Positions 1 through 5,366 of a DNA stretch of 5,366 nucleotides are shown piece by piece. The DNA is from Candidatus Brocadia sp. (GTDB lineage Bacteria > Planctomycetota > Brocadiia > Brocadiales > Brocadiaceae). Made by a program: the position numbers and the translations under genes. The notes beneath the pieces were generated by a model. It ran no database searches, was not told the origin of the DNA, and worked only from the letters and a program-made list of their open reading frames with translations. Each line of letters starts with the position of its first letter. Positions within the stretch are counted from its first letter, which is position 1. The stretch is from assembly GCA_030837935.1 (NCBI GenBank), contig JAUQXU010000086.1:1-5366 (forward strand), read 5' to 3'.

Positions 1-2
1 AA

Positions 3-68
3 AGGGGAAAACAAGGGAAACGTGTAAAAGAACCGTATTTTCAGCAAAAACCCAACCTCAAATTTTAA
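3..68 (+). CDS. Possible C-terminal end of a transposase (partial)
   Basis: A plus-strand frame is open from the window edge and ends with TAA at 66-68. It encodes 21 residues, strongly basic at the start (RGKQGKRVKEPYF...). A basic tail ending about 70 bases before a presumed element end fits a transposase C-terminus, but 21 residues are too few to recognise a family. Two other plus-strand frames are also open from the edge (stops at 25-27 and 71-73). The exact antisense frame is open too, so the coding frame is not certain. Confidence 0.25.
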   Translation, partial: RGKQGKRVKEPYFQQKPNLKF

Positions 69-924
69 AATGATCTCTTGGTAAGGAAAAAATCGCCCTC
101 GCACTTTTACAAAAAGTGCGTTTTCGTTCAGACACTATGTAAATACGGATATCGTCGTGATCAAAAGGAATGACAGGTGGTCCTGGATATTTCAAATTAT
201 CGGCTAACCCCTTCTCACTAACTATTTCCGTTTCACCCGGTGTCAAGCCTTCAAGAAATATTGGCCATCGCTCTTGTAAATACTCAAAAAATGCCTCTCT
301 ATCCGATACAACCCTCTCAAGAGGCCAAGCATCAAAATATTTGTTTTGACGTAAGATATAAATAAATCGCTCATCAAGAATTGAGGGAATACGCTGTCCC
401 CTATAATGTAATCGAAGGAGGACACGAAGTAAATCGGGTGGTTGTTTAATCAGTTCCGGGGCAATCTCAAATACGTGCCTGAGAATGAAGTCTTTTGTCG
501 CGTTATCGCCAAGCTTTTCAGGTTTATACCGCATCTGCGCCTGATATAAGGCATCAAGATTATTGCGGTCGAGACTCTCAATTACAGGATAACTTAAATT
601 GGGGAACAGTTCGCCCAAGTTAAAAGAAAGTTTTCGCCCCACACACAAAAGGTCGTATGGGAGAGAACTTAAATCATCAGTTGAGGATCTCAGAATCACC
701 ACAAGGTCTGTTATTTCTCCACGATCCCATAGAGAGCGATATTTTGATTCGTAAGAAAAGCGAAATGCAACGGGATCGTCAAATTCGAGGAGTTCAAAGC
801 CACGATCTCTTAATGCAACAACAATTCCTTCTTCAGTCAGTAATCCGTCGGGGTCTGCGACCAGTGTCAGTCGAGCAATCTGAGGGGTAAAATCCTTGAG
901 AATATGATCACGCCAGCTATTCAT
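58..924 (-). pseudogene. pglZ: BREX type 3 PglZ, truncated 5' fragment
   Basis: Seen: the frame starts with ATG at 922-924 and encodes 288 residues. Residues 1-263 read as the N-terminal region of BREX-3 PglZ. This includes MNSWRDHILKDFTP, LVADPDGLL (21-29), the run of GRKLSFNLGELFPNLSYPV around 96-114, LGDNATKDFILRHVFEIAPE (138-157) and PFDHDDIRIYI (253-263). Residues 264-288 are foreign and end at TGA (58-60). Known: full PglZ proteins carry a C-terminal alkaline-phosphatase-like metal-binding domain and are core BREX components. That domain is absent here. Start choice: the ATG overlaps the brxHII stop (ATGAATAG), which fits translational coupling in one operon. Inference: an insertion at about 135/136 removed the rest, so the protein is probably non-functional. 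Identification as BREX-3 rests on the family match plus gene order and is strong. Confidence 0.85.
100..120. repeat. 9-bp perfect inverted repeat near the element end
   Basis: CGCACTTTT (100-108) pairs perfectly with AAAAGTGCG (112-120) around the loop ACA. On the plus strand it is followed at once by TTTTCG. It could therefore be a weak intrinsic terminator for the gene ending at 66-68, or a subterminal structure of the mobile element. The T-run is short and the inner stem is all A-T pairs, so the terminator reading is only moderately supported. Confidence 0.45.
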
Positions 925-3727
925 GTTTTTTCTCTACACGTACTATCAGCAATGGAACCAATTCCGGACTGATTTTCGTTTTTTGATTCATCTCTTCTCG
1001 CTTTGCCCAATCTTCTTTTTCTAACTGTAAAAGGCGGTATGCCCTTACCTGTGGTAATCCCAATCGTTCTATAGCTCTGCGGCGTGCATTAAGCGCATAC
1101 TCCCATCTCCTAATTTCTTGTGATATTAACTCCCCGTGTTCTTGAACAAGCTGTTCGTAAATAGGTCTTCCCTGTTTTTCAGCCGTTTCCCATATTTTCT
1201 TAAAAATGTGCTGTGATTCCTGATTGCTCAGGTAATGATGTGCATTTACAACATCTGATATTATTTTATCCCAGATATATCTTGCAGTGGGGTGAAGAAC
1301 CCTGCCGTCATCATGAATAAATAACGGCATTATGCGCTGTCTGCTCCAATCCCTGGTCTGAATTATAATTCGCCATAAGGACCAGAAGCCCTGAATGTCC
1401 GAAGGGATATCTGAAAAGACAATACAAGGAACAGGCTGGGCAGAAACAAAGGGTGGCATATTCATTGAAATACCTCGAATACATCCATCTTCTAAAGTGA
1501 GCTTTCTGGCTGAAGGGACACATTCTGCGTCATTGATCGTGAATACAACATTATCCATTTTTTCGCCAGTCGGCCATGTAAGATTCCATATCCTTCCCTT
1601 TCGTTCCGCCACTCCGTCGTGAGAATTCAGGTAATTAATTGTCATGGTTTCTACCCAATGGGACAATGGATGATCTAACAACTTTTGAGCTTCTAACGGA
1701 GAAAGTTCATCCTGTGAGTCAAATAAAGATACACTCTGGCGTACAGACTTTACCTGGTCTTTTACATAAGAAACGACAGATTCGATTTTATCTTCGAAGG
1801 TATCAGGATGCACGATAGCCTCCAAATATAAATCATCGAATATTTGTTCAGCCTGTACTGAATCCAGTACATCACCAGTTTTATCAACCCCAAATTCCTT
1901 GAGTATAATGGCAAGTTTTTCTTCCAGGACTTCCTGCACCCTGTGTTCCACGGTTTCTTTTAAAACAAAGTTTATTGCTTTAACAGGATGTGTCTGACCT
2001 ATGCGGTCAACACGCCCAATTCGCTGTTCAAGTCGCATGGGATTCCATGGTATATCGTAATTAATTACCACGTGACAGAATTGAAGGTTAAGCCCCTCGC
2101 CGCCAGCATCTGTCGAGATGAGAATACGAATTTCTTTTGAAAAGGCATCCTGAACTCTTTTGCGATCTTCAATGTCCATGGTACCATTCAGGCATACAAC
2201 GGAGAAACCTCTTTCCGTTAAATAGTTATGCAGCATTTCTTGTGTCGGAATAAACTCAGTAAAGATTAAGACTTTCAGATTCGGGTCTCCTTCTTCCTGC
2301 TGGATTCTATATATCCAGTCCAGTAATGCCTCAGCCTTAGAGTCAGAACAAGACGCATCAGTTCGCTTGGCTGCTTCAAGGAGCAATTTTACTTCTTCCC
2401 TTTCGTTTTTTAGCGCTTTAAGGCGTGCAGTTAAAAACGTATTTACCTGATCCTGGCTATCCAGGTCGTACCATTCCTCATCGTTGAGTGACAGGAAAAG
2501 GTTGAGTTGTTCGTCTGGTTCATGAAGTATCTGCAAACGCCTTTCCAGGGTTGTGCGGATTGCACTGGTTGATGACGTTACGAGACGTTGCATAAGTATC
2601 ATCAAAAAACCAACATAACCTTTTTTCTCCTGTATTGCCTGATTATATCCATCACGGACGTACTCCGTCACTGCTTCATACAGGAGACGTTGCGCTTTAT
2701 GACGATCCTCCCACGATATTGGAATTAATCGTGTCTGCCTGGGTTTAAACAGAGGTTTCCCATTCGCATCTATTGCATAACGTTTTTCAGTTCTGATAAC
2801 GTAGGGTGATACTCTTTCTTTTGTTACACTGCTGACATCGGGGAAATTTAAACTATCAAGGAATGAGATTAATCTATAAAACGAATCAGATTTGCCCTGA
2901 TGCGGGGTGGCTGTAAGGAGCAGGAGATACGGGGATGCCTCAGCCAGACCCAGACCCAGCTTATACCGGGCAACCATTTCTGAGCTTCCACTCAAGCGGT
3001 GCGCCTCATCTACAATGATCAAGTCCCATCCTGCTGTGATGATATCCTCAAATCGGTCCTTATTATGTGCGGTTACCTGATCCTTCGACCATCCGTAACG
3101 GCCTTCTAACGGTTTTATTGAATCCATGGGACAAATAACCTGATCACACGACTGCCAGATGTTTTTTTCTGTCATAATTTTTCTATACACCGGGAAATTA
3201 CCTGGTATTACAAGTTTGAATTCTTCATCGAAATGTACCTGCATCTCAGCAACCCATTGAGTCAACAAGCCTTTTGGCGCCACCACAAGCGTTCTTCTTA
3301 CGTGTCCACGGAGTTTAAGTTCGCGCATGATAAGCCCTGCCTCGATAGTTTTGCCTAGCCCTACTTCGTCTGCCAGCAGATATCTGATGCGATGACCCGA
3401 CACGGCCTGTGACAATGCCCTGATTTGGTGGGGAAGGGGAATGACACTGGACTCAATGGGGGCAAGCAATATATCCTGGGTTAGAGCATCTGCTACCCGT
3501 GCAGCAGTTGCAATATAAGTAAGGTTAGCAGGGGCATAGGATGCTGTTTTTGTAAGGGGTTTTAATCGGTTCGCATTTGTACGAACAATGGTATCCTGGA
3601 TGGGAAGCCAGACACGGCAAAAGACATCGCCCCAGAGTTTTTGTGTATCTATTATCTTACAAACCTGGTGGTATTCATTGCACCATAACCAGTCTCCGGG
3701 ATTTATTGTAAAATTTGAGCTTTCCAT
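917..3727 (-). CDS. brxHII: BREX type 3 helicase BrxHII (SNF2-type)
   Basis: A superfamily 2 SNF2-like ATPase, probably translocating on or remodelling DNA in the cytoplasm during BREX defence. With the ATG at 3725-3727 it is 936 residues and shows a full motif set. These are Walker A ADEVGLGKT (119-127), DEAH (240-243), TATPHQG (272-278), VLIFTEF (486-492), STDAGGEGLNLQF (538-550) and the arginine-finger motif QRIGRVDRIGQ (568-578). A long C-terminal region of about 330 residues follows. The N-terminus NPGDWLWCNEYHQVCKII matches the start of BrxHII proteins as I remember them. A GTG at 3815-3817 would add 30 residues (966 in all). I prefer the ATG because the added stretch overlaps the ancestral pglXI tail and holds a hairpin. 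The ribosome site is weak for both starts (GAAGAA before the ATG). It ends in TAG at 917-919, overlapping pglZ by 8 bases. DISARM DrmD is a related alternative, but a PglZ partner argues for BREX. No internal damage is seen. Confidence 0.92.
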   Translation of the reverse strand: MESSNFTINPGDWLWCNEYHQVCKIIDTQKLWGDVFCRVWLPIQDTIVRTNANRLKPLTKTASYAPANLTYIATAARVADALTQDILLAPIESSVIPLPHQIRALSQAVSGHRIRYLLADEVGLGKTIEAGLIMRELKLRGHVRRTLVVAPKGLLTQWVAEMQVHFDEEFKLVIPGNFPVYRKIMTEKNIWQSCDQVICPMDSIKPLEGRYGWSKDQVTAHNKDRFEDIITAGWDLIIVDEAHRLSGSSEMVARYKLGLGLAEASPYLLLLTATPHQGKSDSFYRLISFLDSLNFPDVSSVTKERVSPYVIRTEKRYAIDANGKPLFKPRQTRLIPISWEDRHKAQRLLYEAVTEYVRDGYNQAIQEKKGYVGFLMILMQRLVTSSTSAIRTTLERRLQILHEPDEQLNLFLSLNDEEWYDLDSQDQVNTFLTARLKALKNEREEVKLLLEAAKRTDASCSDSKAEALLDWIYRIQQEEGDPNLKVLIFTEFIPTQEMLHNYLTERGFSVVCLNGTMDIEDRKRVQDAFSKEIRILISTDAGGEGLNLQFCHVVINYDIPWNPMRLEQRIGRVDRIGQTHPVKAINFVLKETVEHRVQEVLEEKLAIILKEFGVDKTGDVLDSVQAEQIFDDLYLEAIVHPDTFEDKIESVVSYVKDQVKSVRQSVSLFDSQDELSPLEAQKLLDHPLSHWVETMTINYLNSHDGVAERKGRIWNLTWPTGEKMDNVVFTINDAECVPSARKLTLEDGCIRGISMNMPPFVSAQPVPCIVFSDIPSDIQGFWSLWRIIIQTRDWSRQRIMPLFIHDDGRVLHPTARYIWDKIISDVVNAHHYLSNQESQHIFKKIWETAEKQGRPIYEQLVQEHGELISQEIRRWEYALNARRRAIERLGLPQVRAYRLLQLEKEDWAKREEMNQKTKISPELVPLLIVRVEKKHE

Positions 3728-3752
3728 GCATAAAATAGTATTCTTCAAATTT

Positions 3753-3777
3753 TTGAGCTGTCTGGAAACCAGCTCAA
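3753..3777 (-). promoter_or_regulatory. 8-bp hairpin in the pglXI-brxHII spacer
   Basis: TTGAGCTG (3753-3760) and CAGCTCAA (3770-3777) are perfect reverse complements with a 9-base loop. The loop region can also form a smaller CTGG/CCAG hairpin. It lies immediately after the ancestral pglXI stop (TAG, 3778-3780) and 25 bases upstream of the brxHII ATG. No T-run follows on the minus strand (AAATTTGAAG follows), so it is not a classic intrinsic terminator. A role in mRNA processing, stability or translation control is possible but inferred. Confidence 0.4.
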
Positions 3778-5241
3778 CTAATCCATACCTGTCCTTGTTA
3801 TCGCCTGGTCGTACCACATGAGCAACTTCTGGTCTTCCTGAAGTACATTTTCCGGGATTTTTTTAGATACAGAAATGATGGTTTGATAATCGCGTTCCTG
3901 TCAGGCCCTTTTAAACCCGGCTCTTACGGCTTCGATACGGAAAGATTTGAGTTTTCTACCCGTAAAGGACTTGTATTCCTCAAAGTCTTTGAGTAATGCC
4001 TTTTCACGCAATTTTTCAAGGTCTTGCGATTTATTGGGATCCGGGATATACCACCGATCTTTGGCTTTGTCACGTAGTGATAGGTCATCCTTTGGTAGAT
4101 TTCTTAGTTCCTTAAAATTAGTAGAAAGATAACTGTGTATCTGACTTGGTACATCATCTTTTCCATCATGACGTAAGAAATTTTGCTCCAGCATCTCTAA
4201 AAGTTCCAGAGGTTTCTCATATTTTTGCCAGCCTCCAATTTCTTTCATAAATTGGGGATGAATTTCCTGGAAGGTCTGTGGCTTTCTGGTGAGTTGCTGC
4301 TTGAGCCACTGGATAGCTGATGCCTCATCGGTAACGAAGAGTTGAAGCTGGAGGACTTCCTTTACGGTCATACGCTTCTTGTCATACTCAGCCGCTTGCT
4401 CCGATAGGAAGTACATACCGTCACGTGATGGAAAACGCTGTTCTAAACCAGCGTAAAACTCAGCCGCAGAAATGGGAACCGTAATACCACGCTGGACATG
4501 GAAAGCAACCATGCGGTCAAAGAGTAGGTAGTTCATGCGTTCAGCGATTACCTCTGCCCTGCCGTCTCTTGATTGAACAAAGACAGGGAGCTGCCTGAGA
4601 TGCGTCCTTACAAAATCCCAGACACATTCCTCCGTACCTGCCTTTAATTTGAATCGCTCTTCAAGTCCTCCATTTGGTTTGTATGTGGAAATGATAAGGT
4701 CCTGCTTTACAGCGCCACTACTCGTAACCTGTTTAAATGTGCCCTGTTTTTTATCAAGAGTTCGAACATCTGCAATGACGAAACCCGCATGTTGTAAAGA
4801 TTCCTGAATAGCATTCCAGACGCTATTTTTTGAGTTATGAAATTCTACTGTCATCCACCGTCCGGGTTTGAGTACCCGGTAATATTCTTGGAAACAGAGG
4901 GTCATAAGTGACTGGTATTCCAGAAGCCCTTTACCCTGTGTTTTATTCTCAATAGCCTCCTGCTTGTTATTGGTAAACACCCTGAGCCATGCCTCCCAGA
5001 GGAAATTTAATTCTGAATACATGAGGTTACCGCCGAAAGGTGGATCTGTAAAAATATAGTCAAATGAATTATTTTGAAAAATATTGGCAGTGGCAGAAGC
5101 GGTAAAAGATGAAACACTTTCTTTTTTATTAACTGTCATTATCTCAAAAACTGGTTTTAATCTTCGTATATATTTGTTTTTCAGTTGGTCTAATATATTT
5201 GCTTCTTTAATCATAGATGGGATATAACCTAAATCCTGCAA
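3778..5241 (-). pseudogene. pglXI: BREX type 3 methyltransferase PglXI, broken at both ends
   Basis: C-terminal half of an adenine-specific DNA methyltransferase that would mark host DNA in BREX-3. Numbering from the TTG at 5239-5241, the catalytic motif IV is FTDPPFGGN (64-72), followed by MYSELNFLWEAWL. YRVLKPGRWMTVEFHNS (121-137) and VKQDLIIST (178-186) are typical of this family. The long C-terminal region looks family-like throughout. As I recall, full-length relatives have roughly twice this length and carry the SAM-binding motif I upstream. No such motif is present, so the 5' part is missing. The TTG lies in a hairpin stem and is unlikely to be a true start; ATG at 5212-5214 is the next candidate. 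An in-frame TGA (3901-3903) follows ...AGFKRA. The same frame then continues for 40 codons (QERDYQTIIS...LLMWYDQ...) to TAG at 3778-3780. Inference: a TGG to TGA nonsense change. Probably inactive. Confidence 0.85.
3901..3903 (-). other. In-frame TGA replacing a likely Trp codon in pglXI
   Basis: The stop separates ...EAVRAGFKRA from QERDYQTII...IPENVLQEDQKLLMWYDQ in the same frame. Family members, as I remember them, read through this point with Trp followed by a basic/acidic RERDY-like segment and a VLQED..LLMYYD ending. One base change (TGG to TGA) explains it. The codon is followed by C, a context known to be comparatively leaky for UGA, so some readthrough is conceivable. A sequencing error is also possible. 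Confidence 0.7.
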
Positions 5242-5271
5242 ACAAGGCTTCGCCTTGTTGCAGGATTAGGT
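5227..5271. repeat. 20-bp imperfect inverted repeat at the pglXI break
   Basis: The left arm (5227-5248) and right arm (5252-5271) pair over 20 base pairs, with two single-base bulges in the left arm and a TTC loop closed by GGC/GCC. There is no T-run on either side, so it is not an intrinsic terminator. It sits where the PglXI reading ends and a divergent gene begins. Strong subterminal hairpins mark the ends of IS200/IS605-type elements, and REP-like repeats look similar. Either origin is plausible and neither is proven. Confidence 0.65.
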
Positions 5272-5326
5272 CAGAAATGGTAGAATCTCCAAGGGAATTG
5301 AAGGTATTTTGAGAATAAAAACACCT

Positions 5327-5335
5327 AAAAGGAGG
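5327..5335 (+). promoter_or_regulatory. Strong Shine-Dalgarno site
   Basis: AAAAGGAGG is an excellent anti-16S match 12 bases upstream of the ATG at 5348-5350. The spacing is slightly long but workable. It is the only strong ribosome binding site in the window and the main reason for calling the plus-strand gene at the right edge. I see no convincing -35/-10 pair between the hairpin and this site. Confidence 0.6.
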
Positions 5336-5347
5336 TTCACTTTTTCC

Positions 5348-5366
5348 ATGAAGACTATAGCACAGA
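5348..5366 (+). CDS. Start of an unidentified gene, possibly a transposase (partial)
   Basis: ATG at 5348-5350 opens a frame (MKTIAQ...) that runs off the right edge after six codons. The start is supported by the AAAAGGAGG site upstream. The gene points away from pglXI, and a strong hairpin stands between the two. Its position next to the break makes a mobile-element gene (transposase or accessory protein) the leading guess, but six residues identify nothing. Confidence 0.5.

Larger units (their letters stand above)
1..135 (+). mobile_element. End of a probable insertion sequence inside pglZ
   Basis: Seen: the PglZ reading (minus strand) matches the family up to the segment DHDDIRIYI, whose last codon is 136-138. 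The following codons (VSERKRTFCK...) do not resemble the acidic DNLF-like continuation I remember for BREX-3 PglZ. On the plus strand the stretch ends in GTTCAGACAC (126-135). It contains a 9-bp inverted repeat (100-120) and an open frame that stops at 66-68. Inference: this is the terminus of a mobile element whose body lies left of the window, with GTGTCTGAAC (minus strand) as its terminal bases. The other end and the target duplication are outside the window, so the family cannot be named. A different kind of rearrangement, such as a deletion fusing unrelated DNA, would look the same. Confidence 0.55.
5227..5366 (+). mobile_element. Possible mobile-element end that split pglXI
   Basis: pglXI-like coding sequence is last recognisable at about LGYIPSMIKEAN (just left of 5230). 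To its right are a strong hairpin, a non-coding leader of about 75 bases and a divergent gene start. The most economical reading is a mobile element inserted in, or deleting, the 5' part of pglXI. The exact boundary, the family and the other end are not visible. A plain deletion joining an unrelated gene to pglXI is the alternative. Confidence 0.4.

Noticed and set aside
58..136. A simple frameshift as the cause of the pglZ truncation
   Set aside because: The other minus-strand frames beyond codon 263 were read. One is open to the edge (CLNENALFVKVRG...), but it does not resemble the expected PglZ continuation, so a one-base shift does not restore the family sequence.
657..890. Plus-strand open frames antisense to the operon (657-890, 1395-1622, 3588-3821, 3947-4132)
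   Set aside because: They lie opposite well-supported genes, lack good ribosome sites, and their products look like no known family.
1854..1871. 7-bp perfect inverted repeat (TGTACTG/CAGTACA) inside brxHII
   Set aside because: It lies within codons of a normal protein segment (VLDSVQ), has no T-run, and is of a size expected by chance in nearly 3 kb.
2941..2962. Short direct repeat (CCAGACCCAGACCCAG-like)
   Set aside because: It encodes a LGLGLA stretch in the helicase and is ordinary coding sequence.
917..3817. DISARM helicase DrmD instead of BrxHII
   Set aside because: DrmD is a related SNF2-type helicase, but DISARM has no PglZ. The neighbours here are PglZ-like and PglXI-like in BREX-3 order.
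3901..3903. Genome-wide reassignment of TGA to Trp
   Set aside because: Trp codons throughout brxHII, and the Trp codons of pglXI itself, are TGG. A single TGA at a Trp position is better explained by mutation.
1..5366. CRISPR array, tRNA, rRNA or riboswitch
   Set aside because: No regularly spaced repeats, cloverleaf-like or rRNA-like sequence was seen. Almost all the window is protein-coding or coding remnant.

Overview
The window holds the middle of a broken phage-defence operon of the BREX type 3 class, read on the minus strand (right to left): a DNA methyltransferase remnant (pglXI), a full-length SNF2-type helicase (brxHII) and the 5' part of the phosphatase-like gene pglZ. The order pglXI > brxHII > pglZ is the one known for BREX type 3. 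The protein sequences match what I remember of these families over their whole visible lengths. No database search could be run.

Layout. Positions 1-135 look like the end of a mobile element. Its boundary falls inside pglZ, so pglZ (58-924) keeps only about 263 native residues plus a 25-residue foreign tail and has no phosphatase domain. brxHII (917-3727, alternative start 3817) is intact, with all helicase motifs, and overlaps the pglZ start by 8 bases. The spacer upstream of brxHII (3728-3777) carries a perfect 8-bp hairpin. pglXI (3778-5241) is damaged twice. Its 5' part is missing at a 20-bp imperfect hairpin (5227-5271). An in-frame TGA at 3901-3903 stands where related proteins, as I remember them, have Trp, and 40 family-like codons follow to a TAG at 3778-3780. 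Right of the hairpin, a divergent plus-strand gene with a strong ribosome binding site starts at 5348 and runs off the window.

Interpretation. In a working BREX-3 system, PglXI would mark host DNA, BrxHII would supply ATP-driven DNA translocation or remodelling, and PglZ would be a core component. Here only BrxHII appears complete, so the system is probably inactive and was broken by at least one, probably two, mobile-element events plus a point mutation. The missing halves of pglZ and pglXI, and brxF, brxC and brxA, may lie beyond the window edges.

The organism cannot be named from the sequence. Base composition is moderately AT-rich by eye. The code is standard at least within brxHII, where every Trp is TGG. 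A free-living environmental bacterium is likely, but this is only an impression.
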